Assembly (NCBI RefSeq): GCF_018221465.1
Contig: NZ_JAAIKR010000015.1
Location: forward strand, 62,001-126,000
DNA length: 64,000 bases
Direction of reading: 5' to 3'
From: Shewanella intestini
Lineage (GTDB): Bacteria > Pseudomonadota > Gammaproteobacteria > Enterobacterales > Shewanellaceae
In this document: piece after piece, positions 45,039 through 56,105 of the stretch
Position numbering within the stretch: position 1 is the stretch's first letter
Layout: every line of letters begins with the position of its first letter
Made by a program: the position numbers and the translations under genes
The notes under the pieces: generated by a model
Told to the model about the DNA's origin: nothing
Database searches by the model: none
The model's input: only the letters and a program-made list of their open reading frames with translations

Positions 45039-45611
45039 TTATTGAGATAAATGACCCAAAGATTGCTTATAACGATGCCAATTAAAGCTCGCACCGGGAT
45101 CGGTCTTTCTGCCAGGTGCAATGTCGCAATGCCCTACAATTCTATCTAAGGTAATTAGCGGGTACTGTAAGGTAACTTGTTTAGTTAATGACGTTAACGC
45201 GGTATATTGTTGGTCGGTATAATCAAGAGTATCTGTCCCTTCTAACTCAATACCAATGGCAAAGTCATTGCAATTTTCCCGCCCTTCAAACTGCGACACA
45301 CCGGCATGCCACGCCCTGTCATCACAACTCACATATTGGGTAATATTGCCATCTCGGCGGATCAGAAAATGCGCCGACACGGTTAACCCCTCAAGATCTT
45401 TAAAAGAAGCGTGCGCATTTACATCAAGGCAGCCTTGAAATAATTGATCAATATGCGCTAAGCCAAAACAGCCTGCTGGCAAGCTAATATTATGAATAAC
45501 CAATAAGCTTACTTCATTATGTGGGCGCGAATTAAAATGAGGGGACAAGCAGGGCGTTGCAACCGAAAGCCAGCCAAGATGAAATAATGATGTGGTCGTT
45601 GAAAATGTCAT
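45039..45611 (-). CDS. ampD: 1,6-anhydro-N-acetylmuramyl-L-alanine amidase AmpD
   Basis: AmpD is a cytosolic zinc amidase that cleaves 1,6-anhydro-muropeptides during peptidoglycan recycling and so keeps AmpR-type inducers low. The 190-residue protein has the zinc ligands in LLVIHNISLP, RAWHAGVS and GHCDIAPGRKTDPG, with the catalytic Glu/Lys region in IGIELEG. There is no signal peptide, which separates it from AmiD. It is divergent from nadC. Confidence 0.96.
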   Translation of the reverse strand: MTFSTTTSLFHLGWLSVATPCLSPHFNSRPHNEVSLLVIHNISLPAGCFGLAHIDQLFQGCLDVNAHASFKDLEGLTVSAHFLIRRDGNITQYVSCDDRAWHAGVSQFEGRENCNDFAIGIELEGTDTLDYTDQQYTALTSLTKQVTLQYPLITLDRIVGHCDIAPGRKTDPGASFNWHRYKQSLGHLSQ

Positions 45612-45853
45612 GGGCTCGACGCCTATAATTTAAATGATGTAAACATAAAAGGCGCTAACAACCAGCACCATTTAGCGATATGTAAACTGATTAATTTCAA
45701 TAAATTAAACACGAATATGACACAGTGTCATTTACTTCTCTAACGTAAATATCTCAGTTTGCTCCCTAGGTTCGACAATAACAACTATGTTAATCTATTA
45801 CCATTATGACCGTTAAGAAATACAGCCTGTCATTCAATCAATAGGCTCTTTAG

Positions 45854-46747
<894 letters not shown>

Positions 46748-46769
46748 CCACATTACATTTTTCAATAGC

Positions 46770-46810
46770 GGCGTTTGTACACTAATTAACCTCAAACGCC
46801 CTGTTTTGTT
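46770..46810 (+). terminator. Probable terminator of nadC
   Basis: GGCGTTTG (46770-46777) pairs with CAAACGCC (46793-46800) across a 15-nt loop and is followed by CTGTTTTGTT. Confidence 0.7.
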
Positions 46811-47530
46811 ACAAAAACGTGAACTGCACTTTCAAAAATCACTTCCTCTGAATCTCGTCAAACTTGCCGCTAGGTTGTGTTATTTTTTAATTTTTTCAGA
46901 AGCATAAAATAAATACTTTAGTATTACGTCGTGACTGTATTTACTGTCCAAATTAACTAAATGCGTGATTAGCCTAAACACACACTAAAGCCTTTGTCAC
47001 TGCGCTAAGTAACACTTTTAGCTGACAAAACAACAAATCCAGCAAGTTGTCAAGCACATGTCAAAAAAATATCCCTTGGGTTAATTTTGTCAATTTCCCG
47101 TTAGAACATTTACTAAGAAAATTTATAACAGTAAGAATTTTTTGGGTTTATTTGCAGTTTTACTCATTCAGCTATTCCCTTTTAGTTAACTTTATACTAA
47201 CTTTTACCGCAGGCGAGATGGTCTTTCGGCCAGTTAACGTCAAGATTTAATAAATAATGTAATTTCGGTCAATATTTCAGCAGTAATTAGCTCTAATGTT
47301 AACTGTATAAATACTCTAATTTTGACCTACTCTGCCGAAAAATCATACAAAGTTGGTCGTTTTTTGTTTCAGTATGTTACTTCTATACCGATACAATAAG
47401 TGCCACCGCGTTGATTAATGACTGAACAGCGCTGTACTTTACATACTTAATTATTCAGACTGTCAGAACACAAAAAACAATTGTCATGATATTGGATTTT
47501 TTGAAACCCAATTCAGGCAATATTTAATAA
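46811..47530. other. Long AT-rich intergenic region upstream of pilA
   Basis: About 720 bp contain no supported gene. A 67-codon frame at 47047-47250 lacks a Shine-Dalgarno and has the hydrophobic, low-complexity look of chance translation. The length is unusual here and could hold regulatory sites or a small RNA, but I see no specific structure. Confidence 0.4.
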
Positions 47531-47534
47531 ACTG

Positions 47535-47568
47535 TTGACGCTGGCATAGATAGCCAGTCATTTATAAT
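47535..47568 (+). promoter_or_regulatory. Candidate pilA promoter with dyad in an over-long spacer
   Basis: TTGACG (47535-47540) and TATAAT (47563-47568) are near-consensus but 22 bp apart. The spacer holds an inverted repeat CTGGC-N7-GCCAG (47541-47557). No sigma-54 GG-N10-GC element was found. Confidence 0.45.
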
Positions 47569-47613
47569 GAAGACCTAGGATTGGATAGTCACAGTAACTT
47601 TACGGAGAGAAAA

Positions 47614-48051
47614 ATGAAAGGTATCAACCAAATTAAGAACGCAAAGGGTTTTACTCTTATTGAATTAATGATCGTTGTTGCGATCATCGGTATTCTTGCA
47701 GCAATCGCATTACCTGCTTATCAAGATTACACGGTTAAGTCACAAGTAGGTTCTGCATACTCTGAACTTAGTTCTATTAAGTCACAGTATGAAGTGGTCA
47801 TGAACGAAGGTGGGACTCCCTCTCTAACAGCTGACGATCCAGGTTATATCGGTCAAACCGCTGATGGAGGTCAATATTGTACCCTTAGTTTGGTCACCGG
47901 TGATAAAGGTGTAATGTGCAAAATTAAAAATGCAAACGCTGCCAAAGCGAAAGATAAAACGTTGACTCTAAACAGAAGTGATGACGGTGTTTGGTCATGT
48001 GCTGCTGATACTAATTTAGAAGCTAAATTCAAACCTGGAAGCTGTAGCTAA
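47614..48051 (+). CDS. pilA: Type IV major pilin
   Basis: The 145-residue prepilin has a 12-residue positively charged leader ending in Gly and then the methylated-Phe helix [20 protein letters not shown] with Glu at mature position 5. PilD cleaves after that Gly. The globular domain has two cysteine pairs (YC and MC; WSC and GSC). The last pair should form the C-terminal D-loop disulfide, and the protein ends Cys-Ser. GGAGAG lies just before the chosen ATG; a TTG 11 codons earlier is not needed. It is separated from pilBCD by a convergent glycosyltransferase-like gene. Confidence 0.95.
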   Translation: MKGINQIKNAKGFTLIELMIVVAIIGILAAIALPAYQDYTVKSQVGSAYSELSSIKSQYEVVMNEGGTPSLTADDPGYIGQTADGGQYCTLSLVTGDKGVMCKIKNANAAKAKDKTLTLNRSDDGVWSCAADTNLEAKFKPGSCS

Positions 48052-48067
48052 TAAGCTTTTTAAATAT

Positions 48068-48099
48068 AAAAACCTAGGTATTTAAGCCTAGGTTTTTTT
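48068..48099. terminator. Bidirectional terminator between pilA and the ligase-like gene
   Basis: AAAACCTAGG (48069-48078) pairs perfectly with CCTAGGTTTT (48087-48096), extending into a T run. Confidence 0.93.
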
Positions 48100-48132
48100 C
48101 TATCTGATTGAAAAATATACCCACTCAAGCCA

Positions 48133-49497
48133 TTAAAAATCAATCGCACCATCAATCCAAACTCTTGGATGCTGTGTCTTCTTTAGTTCTGAATGTTGAA
48201 AACTAGATACTACAACACCAACAAGTATTGTTGTCAGAATACATAACATTAACTTTTTCCCTTTCCCTAAGGTAATGAATCTCTTATCTGAATATTGCCT
48301 ACCATAGGATCCCACAGCAACAAGAAATATAAGTAACAGTTGGGAGAATGGCATAACAATAACTCCGCTAAATAGGGAGTAAATAGCAGCAGAGAGAACG
48401 GAGAACAAAACACTCTCTAATACAATATGGTTAGCACTTAACTGAGATAATGCCTGTTTAAAATACAAAAAAATCAAACTGAGAGTTACTAAAAACATTG
48501 GAATGCCGTACTCGTATAGGACTTGCAAAAGTGAATTATGTAAATGTGCATTTGCTATAGGCCTTCCTTCTCCCCAAGCGAAACTCATTGGGCCAAAACC
48601 AAACCAGGGCTGCTCGAATATACTGTTAACGGCATATAACCATAGCTCTAATCTGCCAGAGCTAGATGTATCTAGGCTTACACTCGTCGCATTAAAAAAA
48701 ATACTCGGTATCACAACAATAAGCCCTAGCCAAAGAACGAAACCAATAGCGAATGACTTAGTCACAAATGATGCAAACAGCTTCTTGCTCGAGTGGGTTG
48801 AAAAGTAATTAATGAGGTTAAAAGTGATAAATAATGATAAAACCGCTCCACGAGCTTCTGTTTGTAATAATGCTAAGCAATGAAGTGAAGCAAGAATAAA
48901 AGCGATTTTTCTATATTTGTGTAATGATTTGAAAAACACAACCAAAGAGAGTAAAGGGTAAATCATAACCTGCAGTTGATTGAAAAAGCGCACATTATCA
49001 TATCCAGAAATCAGATTTGAAATTCCAGTAGGGCCATTCTCTAAGTAAGAAAATCCAAGATATAACAAGTAAACAAAGAAATGAAGCGCAGAAAAGCATA
49101 CAGCAAAAAAGAACAAATAACTGACCAACTCCAACCTAGTTAACACTTTTGTAATGGTATAAAAACACAAAAAAATAATACCCAAAAGTATCATATTTGC
49201 AAGCTCAACCCCGCTCCAATAAGGATGTTCACTTAAAACTAATGAGCTTATTATGCATGCTATGATGGCTAGCAAAAAAAGCCCTTGATTAGGCGTTGGC
49301 GATAAGATTTTTAGATGGGGTGTTGTGCACAAAAAAAGGACAGTGAACCAAATAAACAGTAAAGCCAAGAAACGCTTGCTGTCATAAAGAGATCCTATTT
49401 CAATTATATCAGTCAATCGATTTGCTAAAACTGTTCCCAGTATGATCGTTATCAAAAAAACAATTAATAGGGAAAAACTAGTTATTCTTAGTTGCAT
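48133..49497 (-). CDS. O-antigen ligase/pilin O-oligosaccharyltransferase family membrane protein
   Basis: The 454-residue protein has about 11-12 membrane helices and the Wzy_C-type motif FGFGPMSFAWGEGRP followed by AHLHNSLLQVLYEYGIP, which carries the conserved His of WaaL, PglL and TfpO enzymes. It lies 80 bp downstream of pilA, convergent with it, inside an otherwise conserved pilA-pilBCD cluster. It looks more AT-rich than its neighbours, which suggests acquisition. Pilin glycosylation is inferred from position and family; O-antigen ligation is the alternative. Confidence 0.78.
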   Translation of the reverse strand: MQLRITSFSLLIVFLITIILGTVLANRLTDIIEIGSLYDSKRFLALLFIWFTVLFLCTTPHLKILSPTPNQGLFLLAIIACIISSLVLSEHPYWSGVELANMILLGIIFLCFYTITKVLTRLELVSYLFFFAVCFSALHFFVYLLYLGFSYLENGPTGISNLISGYDNVRFFNQLQVMIYPLLSLVVFFKSLHKYRKIAFILASLHCLALLQTEARGAVLSLFITFNLINYFSTHSSKKLFASFVTKSFAIGFVLWLGLIVVIPSIFFNATSVSLDTSSSGRLELWLYAVNSIFEQPWFGFGPMSFAWGEGRPIANAHLHNSLLQVLYEYGIPMFLVTLSLIFLYFKQALSQLSANHIVLESVLFSVLSAAIYSLFSGVIVMPFSQLLLIFLVAVGSYGRQYSDKRFITLGKGKKLMLCILTTILVGVVVSSFQHSELKKTQHPRVWIDGAIDF

Positions 49498-49823
49498 TTA
49501 TTAAACACCGTTAAAACTTGTTAAAAGACTCACTATTTAGCAGAATTTATATAACGTTCAAAACTGCTGCTATCTAATACATAAGCAAACTTTGTTGCTT
49601 TAAGTTTTCCTATTTAACTATGGATTCTCACTTCAAAATAAAATCAACAGCTAACATAAATTTCTATATATTATTAATTAAAAAGGGATAATAGGTTGAT
49701 TTATAGCCACATGTCACCTAACAATAAATTTTTATAGCGACACAGCAACTGTGCGTTTCTATTGAATGACATCTTAACTAAAAGAAGTTAATATTTGGTA
49801 GGTATTTATAATTCGGAATCCTC
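49498..49823. other. Divergent intergenic region before pilB
   Basis: An AT-rich region that must hold the promoters of pilBCD and of the ligase-like gene. The only structure seen is a small inverted repeat CACAG-CAA-CTGTG (49741-49753). Confidence 0.4.
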
Positions 49824-51533
49824 ATGGCAGCGACAAATCTCAATTTAGGACTTTCAACCGTTTTTGTTAGAAAAAACTTGCTCAGCCAACAAGTGATGTC
49901 TGATGTAATTGTTCAGGCAAAAAAAAATAAACAGACTTTAGTAAGTACCATTGTTTCAATGAAAGCCATTTCAGCAAGGGAAATAGCTGAGTTATGTTAT
50001 GAAGAATACGGCACACCCCTTCTGGATTTAGCCAATTTCGATGTTAAAAATATCCCCGAAGAACTACTGAATAAAAAATTAATAGAAAAACATAAGTGCA
50101 TTCCACTTTATAAACGAGGAAACAGACTTTACATTGCAACGTCAGACCCTACCAATATTGCTGCTTTAGAAGATTTTCAATTTAGTTTAGGTTTACACGC
50201 AGAAGCCATTCTTGTCGAGGATGATAAGCTTAACCTCGCGTTAGAAAAAATCCTCGAAGATGATTTATCAAGCTTAGATTTATCAGGTGTCGATGAAGAA
50301 GCACTTGCTAACATGGAGACTGCCGACACCGATCGTCGTGACGAACCTGAAGCAGACAGTAGCGATGATGCCCCCATTGTCATCTACATCAATAAAATTC
50401 TTACCGATGCGATTCGTAAAGGCGCGTCAGATTTGCATTTCGAGCCGTATGAAAAACGTTACCGCATTCGTTTTCGTATTGATGGTATCTTGCATGAAGT
50501 TTCTGAACCACCCGTTAATTTATCTAGCCGCATTTCAGCTCGTTTAAAGGTCATGTCCAAGCTTGATATTGCCGAGCGCCGCGTGCCGCAAGATGGCCGC
50601 ATTAAAATGAAATTGTCACGCACTAAGTCAATTGATTTTCGTGTCAGCACGTTGCCCACTATTTGGGGCGAAAAAATTGTAATGCGTATTTTAGACTCCT
50701 CTTCTGCCCAATTGGGGATTGAGAAGCTCGGTTATGAAGATGAGCAGCGTGAGCTTTACGAAGAAATGTTGGCTAAACCTCAAGGAATGATATTAGTTAC
50801 CGGCCCTACCGGTTCGGGTAAAACAGTATCACTTTATACTGGTCTTAATATTCTTAATACCGAAGAGCGAAATATATCAACAGCAGAAGATCCAGTAGAG
50901 ATTAACCTTGAAGGTGTTAATCAGGTTCATATTAATTTAAAAGCCGGTTTAACCTTCGCGTCAGCATTACGCTCATTTTTACGTCAAGATCCTGACGTGG
51001 TGATGGTGGGTGAAATACGTGACTTAGAAACGGCAGAAATTGCCATTAAAGCAGCGCAAACCGGTCACTTAGTATTATCAACGCTGCATACCAATTCAGC
51101 CGCAGAAACGCTTACCCGTTTAATCAATATGGGTGTACCTGGTTATAACATTGCCAGCTCAGTTAACTTAATTATCGCGCAACGTCTTGCCAGACGTCTG
51201 TGTCCTGAATGCAAACAAGCCGAAGATATTCCAGAGGCAGAACTCATACGCCTTGGTTTTGATGAAACCGATATTGCTAATGGTTTTACCGTATATAAAC
51301 CTTGCGGTTGTGACTTTTGCTCCGGCGGCTATAAAGGCCGAGTGGGCATTTATGAAGTTATGCGTATGTCTGATGAAATTGCCCGTACGATTATGGAAGG
51401 CGGTAACTCATTACAAATTAATCGCCAAGCCAAAAGTGCGGGGATGAAAGACTTACGTCAGTCAGGGTTATTAAAAGTAGTGAAAGGTGTCACTAGTATT
51501 TCTGAAATTAATCGAGTTACCAGTTTTAATTAA
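49824..51533 (+). CDS. pilB: Type IV pilus extension ATPase PilB
   Basis: PilB is the cytoplasmic hexameric ATPase that drives pilus assembly. The 569-residue protein has an N-terminal MshEN-type domain (about 10-160), then the secretion ATPase core with Walker A GPTGSGKT, the Asp box, Walker B VMVGEIRD and the His box [11 protein letters not shown] tetracysteine zinc motif (CPECKQ and CGCDFCSGG) lies near the C terminus. It is first of the pilB-pilC-pilD run. Confidence 0.97.
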   Translation: MAATNLNLGLSTVFVRKNLLSQQVMSDVIVQAKKNKQTLVSTIVSMKAISAREIAELCYEEYGTPLLDLANFDVKNIPEELLNKKLIEKHKCIPLYKRGNRLYIATSDPTNIAALEDFQFSLGLHAEAILVEDDKLNLALEKILEDDLSSLDLSGVDEEALANMETADTDRRDEPEADSSDDAPIVIYINKILTDAIRKGASDLHFEPYEKRYRIRFRIDGILHEVSEPPVNLSSRISARLKVMSKLDIAERRVPQDGRIKMKLSRTKSIDFRVSTLPTIWGEKIVMRILDSSSAQLGIEKLGYEDEQRELYEEMLAKPQGMILVTGPTGSGKTVSLYTGLNILNTEERNISTAEDPVEINLEGVNQVHINLKAGLTFASALRSFLRQDPDVVMVGEIRDLETAEIAIKAAQTGHLVLSTLHTNSAAETLTRLINMGVPGYNIASSVNLIIAQRLARRLCPECKQAEDIPEAELIRLGFDETDIANGFTVYKPCGCDFCSGGYKGRVGIYEVMRMSDEIARTIMEGGNSLQINRQAKSAGMKDLRQSGLLKVVKGVTSISEINRVTSFN

Positions 51534-51642
51534 TAACGCCTTTCGCTAATGTATACAATAGTATGGCGACTGGCGTTAATGACCAGTATTCATAAGTACG
51601 CTTAGCAATAAACAATAAAAGATAAGCTCATAAGGAAATGCC

Positions 51643-52896
51643 ATGGCTACTGCCAGTGCTAAAAAAAACAGTTCAAACGTAAAACGCCAACCAAAGGTGT
51701 TTACCTATGAATGGAAAGGATTAAATAGAGACGGGCAAAGAACTGCGGGTGAATTACGTGGTAGTTCAATTGCTGAAATCCGCAGTGTACTAAAAGCACA
51801 AGGCATTTCACCTAAAGGGGTGCGCAAAAAGTCGCCGCCTTTATTTAAGTCAGAAAAAAAGATCACTGCGATGGATATTGCGATGATCAGTCGGCAAATA
51901 GCCACTATGTTATCGGCCGGTGTACCGCTAGTTACCACCATTGAATTATTAGGCCGCGGCCATGAAAAGGCCAAAGTGCGGGAATTATTAGCCACTATTT
52001 TAACTGACGTTCAATCAGGTATTCCGCTATCTGACGCGCTGCGCCCTCATCGACAACACTTTGATGATTTATATGTCGATTTAGTTGCAGCTGGTGAACA
52101 CTCAGGCTCACTTGATGCGGTATTTGACCGGGTGGCAACGTATCGGGAAAAAGCCGAAGCGCTGAAATCAAAAATTAAAAAAGCCATGTTTTATCCGACA
52201 GCGGTTGTCATTGTTGCAATTTTAGTTACCGCTTTATTACTGCTGTTCGTTGTACCTCAATTTGAAGATATTTTTGCCGGTTTTGGTGCCGAATTACCCG
52301 CGTTTACTCAAATGATCATTGACTTGTCTCGCTGGCTACAAGGCTCTTGGTACTTCTTCGTTATTGCCATTATTGGCGGTATCTTCTTATTTAAACGGGC
52401 TCACCGAAATTCACAGAAATTTCGCGATCAGGTAGATGCTAACTTATTACGCATTCCTGCCATCGGTGACATTTTACATAAAGCCGCCATGGCTAGATTT
52501 GCCCGCACTCTCGCGACGACCTTTACTGCGGGGGTCCCCCTGATTGATGGCCTAGAATCAGCTGCTGGGGCATCCGGTAACGCGGTTTACCGCAATGCGT
52601 TGCTTAAAGTACGTCAAGAAGTGATGGCGGGGATGCAAATGAATGTGGCCATGCGCACCACACGTTTATTCCCTGATATGTTGATTCAAATGGTGATGAT
52701 TGGTGAGGAGTCTGGCGGCTTAGATGAGATGCTCAACAAAGTTTCCAATATTTATGAAATGCAGGTAGACGATGCCGTCGATGGTTTATCAAGCCTCATT
52801 GAGCCTATTATGATGGTGGTTATTGGCACCTTAGTTGGTGGCTTAATTGTAGGCATGTACTTACCTATCTTCCAAATGGGTAACGTTGTTGGGTAA
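51643..52896 (+). CDS. pilC: Type IV pilus inner-membrane platform protein PilC
   Basis: The 417-residue protein has two T2SSF domains (from about 70 and about 275) with three membrane helices. MISRQIATMLSAGVPLVTTI and the equivalent FARTLATTFTAGVPLIDGLE mark the two repeats. The C terminus has the usual IGTLVGGLIVGMYLPIFQMGNVVG. It couples PilB to pilus assembly and lies 109 nt after pilB. Confidence 0.97.
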   Translation: MATASAKKNSSNVKRQPKVFTYEWKGLNRDGQRTAGELRGSSIAEIRSVLKAQGISPKGVRKKSPPLFKSEKKITAMDIAMISRQIATMLSAGVPLVTTIELLGRGHEKAKVRELLATILTDVQSGIPLSDALRPHRQHFDDLYVDLVAAGEHSGSLDAVFDRVATYREKAEALKSKIKKAMFYPTAVVIVAILVTALLLLFVVPQFEDIFAGFGAELPAFTQMIIDLSRWLQGSWYFFVIAIIGGIFLFKRAHRNSQKFRDQVDANLLRIPAIGDILHKAAMARFARTLATTFTAGVPLIDGLESAAGASGNAVYRNALLKVRQEVMAGMQMNVAMRTTRLFPDMLIQMVMIGEESGGLDEMLNKVSNIYEMQVDDAVDGLSSLIEPIMMVVIGTLVGGLIVGMYLPIFQMGNVVG

Positions 52897-52950
52897 CTAA
52901 TTAGTCGTCTGCAAGCTCACCATTTATTTAGTATTAATAATAAGAATGTT

Positions 52951-53877
52951 ATGAACGAATTTTTTTCTACTTTTGTTACGACCATGAACCAAAACCCTGG
53001 GTTATTTGTGGGGATTAGTTTTATATTTGCAGCCACCATTGGCAGCTTTATGAATGTCGTCATTCATCGCTTACCAGTGATGATGAAACGAGAATGGCAA
53101 AGTGAGTGTAATTTTTACCTCAATGAATACCACCCTGATATTGTTAAACAAGTCGGCCAAGCCCGCCTCGATAAACCCATCGATAATTTTCCTGAAAAAT
53201 ACAACATAGTCGTACCAACATCTGCCTGCCCAAAATGTAATAGCAACATAAAACCTTGGCACAACCTACCAGTTTTAGGTTGGTTATTACTGCGCGGTAA
53301 ATGCGCCAACTGTGCTGAAAAAATTTCCGCACGCTACCCCATTGTTGAATTTATTACTGGCGCATTAGTCGCCACCCTTGCGTGGTATTTAGGTCCAACA
53401 ACCCAATTTGCCTTCGCTGCGCTACTCACATTTGTATTAGTTGGCTTAACTGGCATTGACCTTGATGAAATGCTGCTGCCCGATCAATTAACCTTACCTT
53501 TATTGTGGGTTGGGTTAATTATTAACTTACAAGGCGTATTCACTAGCCCTCAAGATGCCATTATTGGCGCTGTTGCCGGCTATTTCAGTTTATGGTCAGT
53601 ATTTTGGGGATTTAAGCTGCTCACGGGTAAAGAGGGCATGGGTTACGGTGATTTCAAACTGATGGCCGTTTTTGGTGCTTGGTTAGGCTGGCAAATGTTG
53701 CCGTTAATTATCTTATTGTCGTCACTGGTTGGTGCTGTTATCGGTATTGTGATGATTGCCACTAAAAAACTCCATGCTAATAACCCTATTCCTTTTGGTC
53801 CTTATATTGCGATAGCCGGCTGGATAGCATTACTTTGGGGACATGACATCATCAATTGGTATTTGAGCACGTTATAA
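52951..53877 (+). CDS. pilD: Prepilin peptidase PilD
   Basis: PilD cleaves the pilin leader and N-methylates the new terminus. The 308-residue membrane protein has the zinc tetracysteine loop (CPKCNSNIKPWHNLPVLGW..CANC), the catalytic Asp pair in GIDLDEMLLPD and GMGYGDFKLM, and about eight helices. It would process PilA encoded 5 kb upstream. Its stop overlaps the coaE start (TAATG). Confidence 0.97.
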   Translation: MNEFFSTFVTTMNQNPGLFVGISFIFAATIGSFMNVVIHRLPVMMKREWQSECNFYLNEYHPDIVKQVGQARLDKPIDNFPEKYNIVVPTSACPKCNSNIKPWHNLPVLGWLLLRGKCANCAEKISARYPIVEFITGALVATLAWYLGPTTQFAFAALLTFVLVGLTGIDLDEMLLPDQLTLPLLWVGLIINLQGVFTSPQDAIIGAVAGYFSLWSVFWGFKLLTGKEGMGYGDFKLMAVFGAWLGWQMLPLIILLSSLVGAVIGIVMIATKKLHANNPIPFGPYIAIAGWIALLWGHDIINWYLSTL

Positions 53878-54491
53878 TGGCCAAGCCTTTTATTGTTGGT
53901 TTAACAGGCGGTATTGGTAGCGGAAAAACCACCGTAGCTAACTTATTTGCAGAAAAAGGCATTGAGCTAGTCGATGCCGATATTGTGGCGCGAGAAGTTG
54001 TAGCACAGGGCTCTATTGGACTTGAGTCCATTAAAACCCATTTTGGTGTTGAGGTGATAAGCGCTAACGGAGAGCTTAATAGGCAAGCACTGCGAGAGCT
54101 TGTGTTTAATGATGATAAACAACGTCAATGGTTAAACAATTTATTGCACCCATTGATCCGGCAAACCATGATGCAACAAGTCGCGCAAGCACAAAGTGAG
54201 TATGTTATTTTGGTTGTCCCCTTGCTATTTGAGAATGGGTTAGATAGCTTAGTCAATACGACTTTAGTTGTTGATATTTCACCCACTTTGCAGCAGCAAC
54301 GTTCAGCAAAGCGCGACAACACTTCAGCCGCTGCGATTCAAAAGATCATTAACAGCCAAATGAGTCGCGAGCAACGTTTAGCTAAAGCACAATATGTAAT
54401 TGATAATCAAGGTGATGTAACCAAGCTGACCCAACAAGTTAATCAACTACATCAACACTTTCTAATTCAAGCTAAACAAGTTAATTCATAG
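53877..54491 (+). CDS. coaE: Dephospho-CoA kinase
   Basis: CoaE phosphorylates dephospho-CoA in the last step of CoA synthesis. The 204-residue protein begins AKPFIVGLTGGIGSGKTT with the P-loop, followed by VDADIVAREVV and VVPLLFENGL. The start overlaps the pilD stop by one base, so the frame extending seven codons upstream is not used. The pilD-coaE-zapD-yacG order is common in Gammaproteobacteria. Confidence 0.97.
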   Translation: MAKPFIVGLTGGIGSGKTTVANLFAEKGIELVDADIVAREVVAQGSIGLESIKTHFGVEVISANGELNRQALRELVFNDDKQRQWLNNLLHPLIRQTMMQQVAQAQSEYVILVVPLLFENGLDSLVNTTLVVDISPTLQQQRSAKRDNTSAAAIQKIINSQMSREQRLAKAQYVIDNQGDVTKLTQQVNQLHQHFLIQAKQVNS

Positions 54492-54571
54492 CAGTCATAC
54501 GTTGAGCTGGTTTTAATCACGCTGTAGTAACCATATTGCTCATCACTACAATAAAAATAAGACACAACCAC

Positions 54572-55306
54572 ATGACCCAATTAATTTATGAGCAGCCATT
54601 AAATGAAAAAACGCGCAGCTTCTTACGCTTAGAGCATTTGGCCGCCCATATAGCGCAGGTGACAGAAACCGATCACTTACATTATTGTTTTGAACCTATT
54701 TTTGCTTTAGCGGAATTAACTGAGCGCTGTGACTTTACCTCTGACGTATTAAAAGACATTGATAAACAAGTGTTAATGCTAACTAAATGGCAAGCTTTCC
54801 CCCATGTTGATACTCAGCAAGTCGCGCAATTAATTGAGCAATTAACCCAAACGAAAACAGCATTAAATACCACGGCAAGATTAGGGGTAAAACTTAAACA
54901 AGATAAATTTATCTCGGCGTTAAAACATCGCTTTTGTATGCCTGGCACCTGTTGTAACTTTGACTTACCTCAACTTCACTTTTGGTTAGCTTTGCCTTGG
55001 CAACAACGCCAACAAGATATCAATAGATGGACCAATGAATTTACCCCACTGCTAAGCGCTGTTAAGTTATTACTTAAATTGGCGCGAGAAACCGCAGAGT
55101 TCATTCACTGCCAAGCTGAAGCGGGCTTTTACCAAGCGACAACCGATAAAACGTTATCGTTAATCCGGGTAAAAATGCCCCAAGGCCAAAGCTGTTATCC
55201 TACGATTAGCGGTCACCGTAATCGTTTTGCTATCCACTTTGTTGATTTCCACCAACAAAAACATACCGACAAGCAAGTTACATTCTCACTGGCTACTTGT
55301 GAATAA
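54572..55306 (+). CDS. zapD: Cell division protein ZapD
   Basis: ZapD (YacF) bundles FtsZ filaments at the division site in the cytosol. The 244-residue protein begins [22 protein letters not shown], a strong match to the family, and is all-helical then beta as expected, with [12 protein letters not shown] and the C-terminal [15 protein letters not shown] region. The start was set at the ATG giving this N terminus rather than 12 codons earlier. Confidence 0.96.
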   Translation: MTQLIYEQPLNEKTRSFLRLEHLAAHIAQVTETDHLHYCFEPIFALAELTERCDFTSDVLKDIDKQVLMLTKWQAFPHVDTQQVAQLIEQLTQTKTALNTTARLGVKLKQDKFISALKHRFCMPGTCCNFDLPQLHFWLALPWQQRQQDINRWTNEFTPLLSAVKLLLKLARETAEFIHCQAEAGFYQATTDKTLSLIRVKMPQGQSCYPTISGHRNRFAIHFVDFHQQKHTDKQVTFSLATCE

Positions 55307-55347
55307 AATCATTAAAATCGGCTAAACTTTTTTTGATGATTAAAACT

Positions 55348-55560
55348 ATGCCTACCACCGTTAACTGCCCAATTTGCAAAAAATTAGTCACTTGGGAGCC
55401 ACAATCAAGCTTCAAACCATTTTGTAGCGAACGCTGTAAGATGATTGATTTAGGCGATTGGGCTGACGAAAAACATGCCATTCCCGTTAAAGCCCCTATT
55501 GACCCTGAAATGTTTGATGACATGGGCTATGACGAAGGTGACTTTTTTAAGCAAGATTAA
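55348..55560 (+). CDS. yacG: DNA gyrase inhibitor YacG
   Basis: YacG is a small zinc protein that binds GyrB and inhibits gyrase. The 70-residue protein has the four zinc cysteines as CPICKK and [14 protein letters not shown], followed by an acidic C-terminal tail. Two upstream starts (ATG 55336, TTG 55333) are possible; no clear Shine-Dalgarno separates them. It lies 41 nt after zapD. Confidence 0.95.
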   Translation: MPTTVNCPICKKLVTWEPQSSFKPFCSERCKMIDLGDWADEKHAIPVKAPIDPEMFDDMGYDEGDFFKQD

Positions 55561-55587
55561 TGCAAATGACTATTGTAGGGGTACACC

Positions 55588-55989
55588 ATGCAAAAACGCG
55601 TGCATGTCGCTGTTGGCGTCATTATTAACACACACCAGCAAATATTACTTGCATTGCGCCATGGGCATTTGCACCAAGGCGGCAAGTGGGAATTTCCTGG
55701 CGGTAAAGTCGAAGCGGGCGAAACCGTCACTCAAGCATTAACCAGAGAGCTCGCTGAAGAAGTGAATTTAACGGTGGATGATTCTAGCCCATTTATGAAC
55801 ATTAGCCACGACTACCCCGACAAACAAGTGCGATTAGATATACACTTAGTGACACAATTTAGTGGAAATGCAACAGGCCTTGAAGGACAACAAATCAAGT
55901 GGGTTGATATCAACCAGCTTAACCAATATGAATTCCCAGAAGCCAATAAACCAATTTTAGCCAAAGTGTTACTGCAATTTGCCAAGTAA
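55588..55989 (+). CDS. mutT: 8-oxo-dGTP diphosphatase MutT
   Basis: MutT removes oxidised dGTP from the nucleotide pool. The 133-residue Nudix protein has the complete box GGKVEAGETVTQALTRELAEEV and the MutT-like N terminus KRVHVAVGVIINTHQQILLA. Near the C terminus, QYEFPEANKPIL resembles the E. coli MutT ending. An AGGGG precedes the ATG. It is last in the pilD-to-mutT run. Confidence 0.93.
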   Translation: MQKRVHVAVGVIINTHQQILLALRHGHLHQGGKWEFPGGKVEAGETVTQALTRELAEEVNLTVDDSSPFMNISHDYPDKQVRLDIHLVTQFSGNATGLEGQQIKWVDINQLNQYEFPEANKPILAKVLLQFAK

Positions 55990-56000
55990 ACTTGTAACCA

Positions 56001-56036
56001 ATAAAAAACCGCCGCTGATTAATTCAGCGGCAGTTT
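56001..56036. terminator. Bidirectional terminator between mutT and leuD
   Basis: GCCGCTGA (56011-56018) pairs with TCAGCGGC (56024-56031), flanked by AAAAAACC on the left and AGTTTT on the right. Confidence 0.85.
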
Positions 56037-56105
56037 TACCTTTCTTAAGGTTGAATTATTTAATTTAAAAATTAATTAGTCATTTAGTCAGCATCAACAC
56101 AAATA

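Noticed and set aside
47047-47250. 67-codon frame upstream of pilA as a small membrane protein
   Set aside because: No Shine-Dalgarno, AT-driven hydrophobic composition and no context; probably chance.
47420-47580. Sigma-54 promoter for pilA
   Set aside because: No GG-N10-GC element at suitable spacing was found; TTGACG and TATAAT are present instead.
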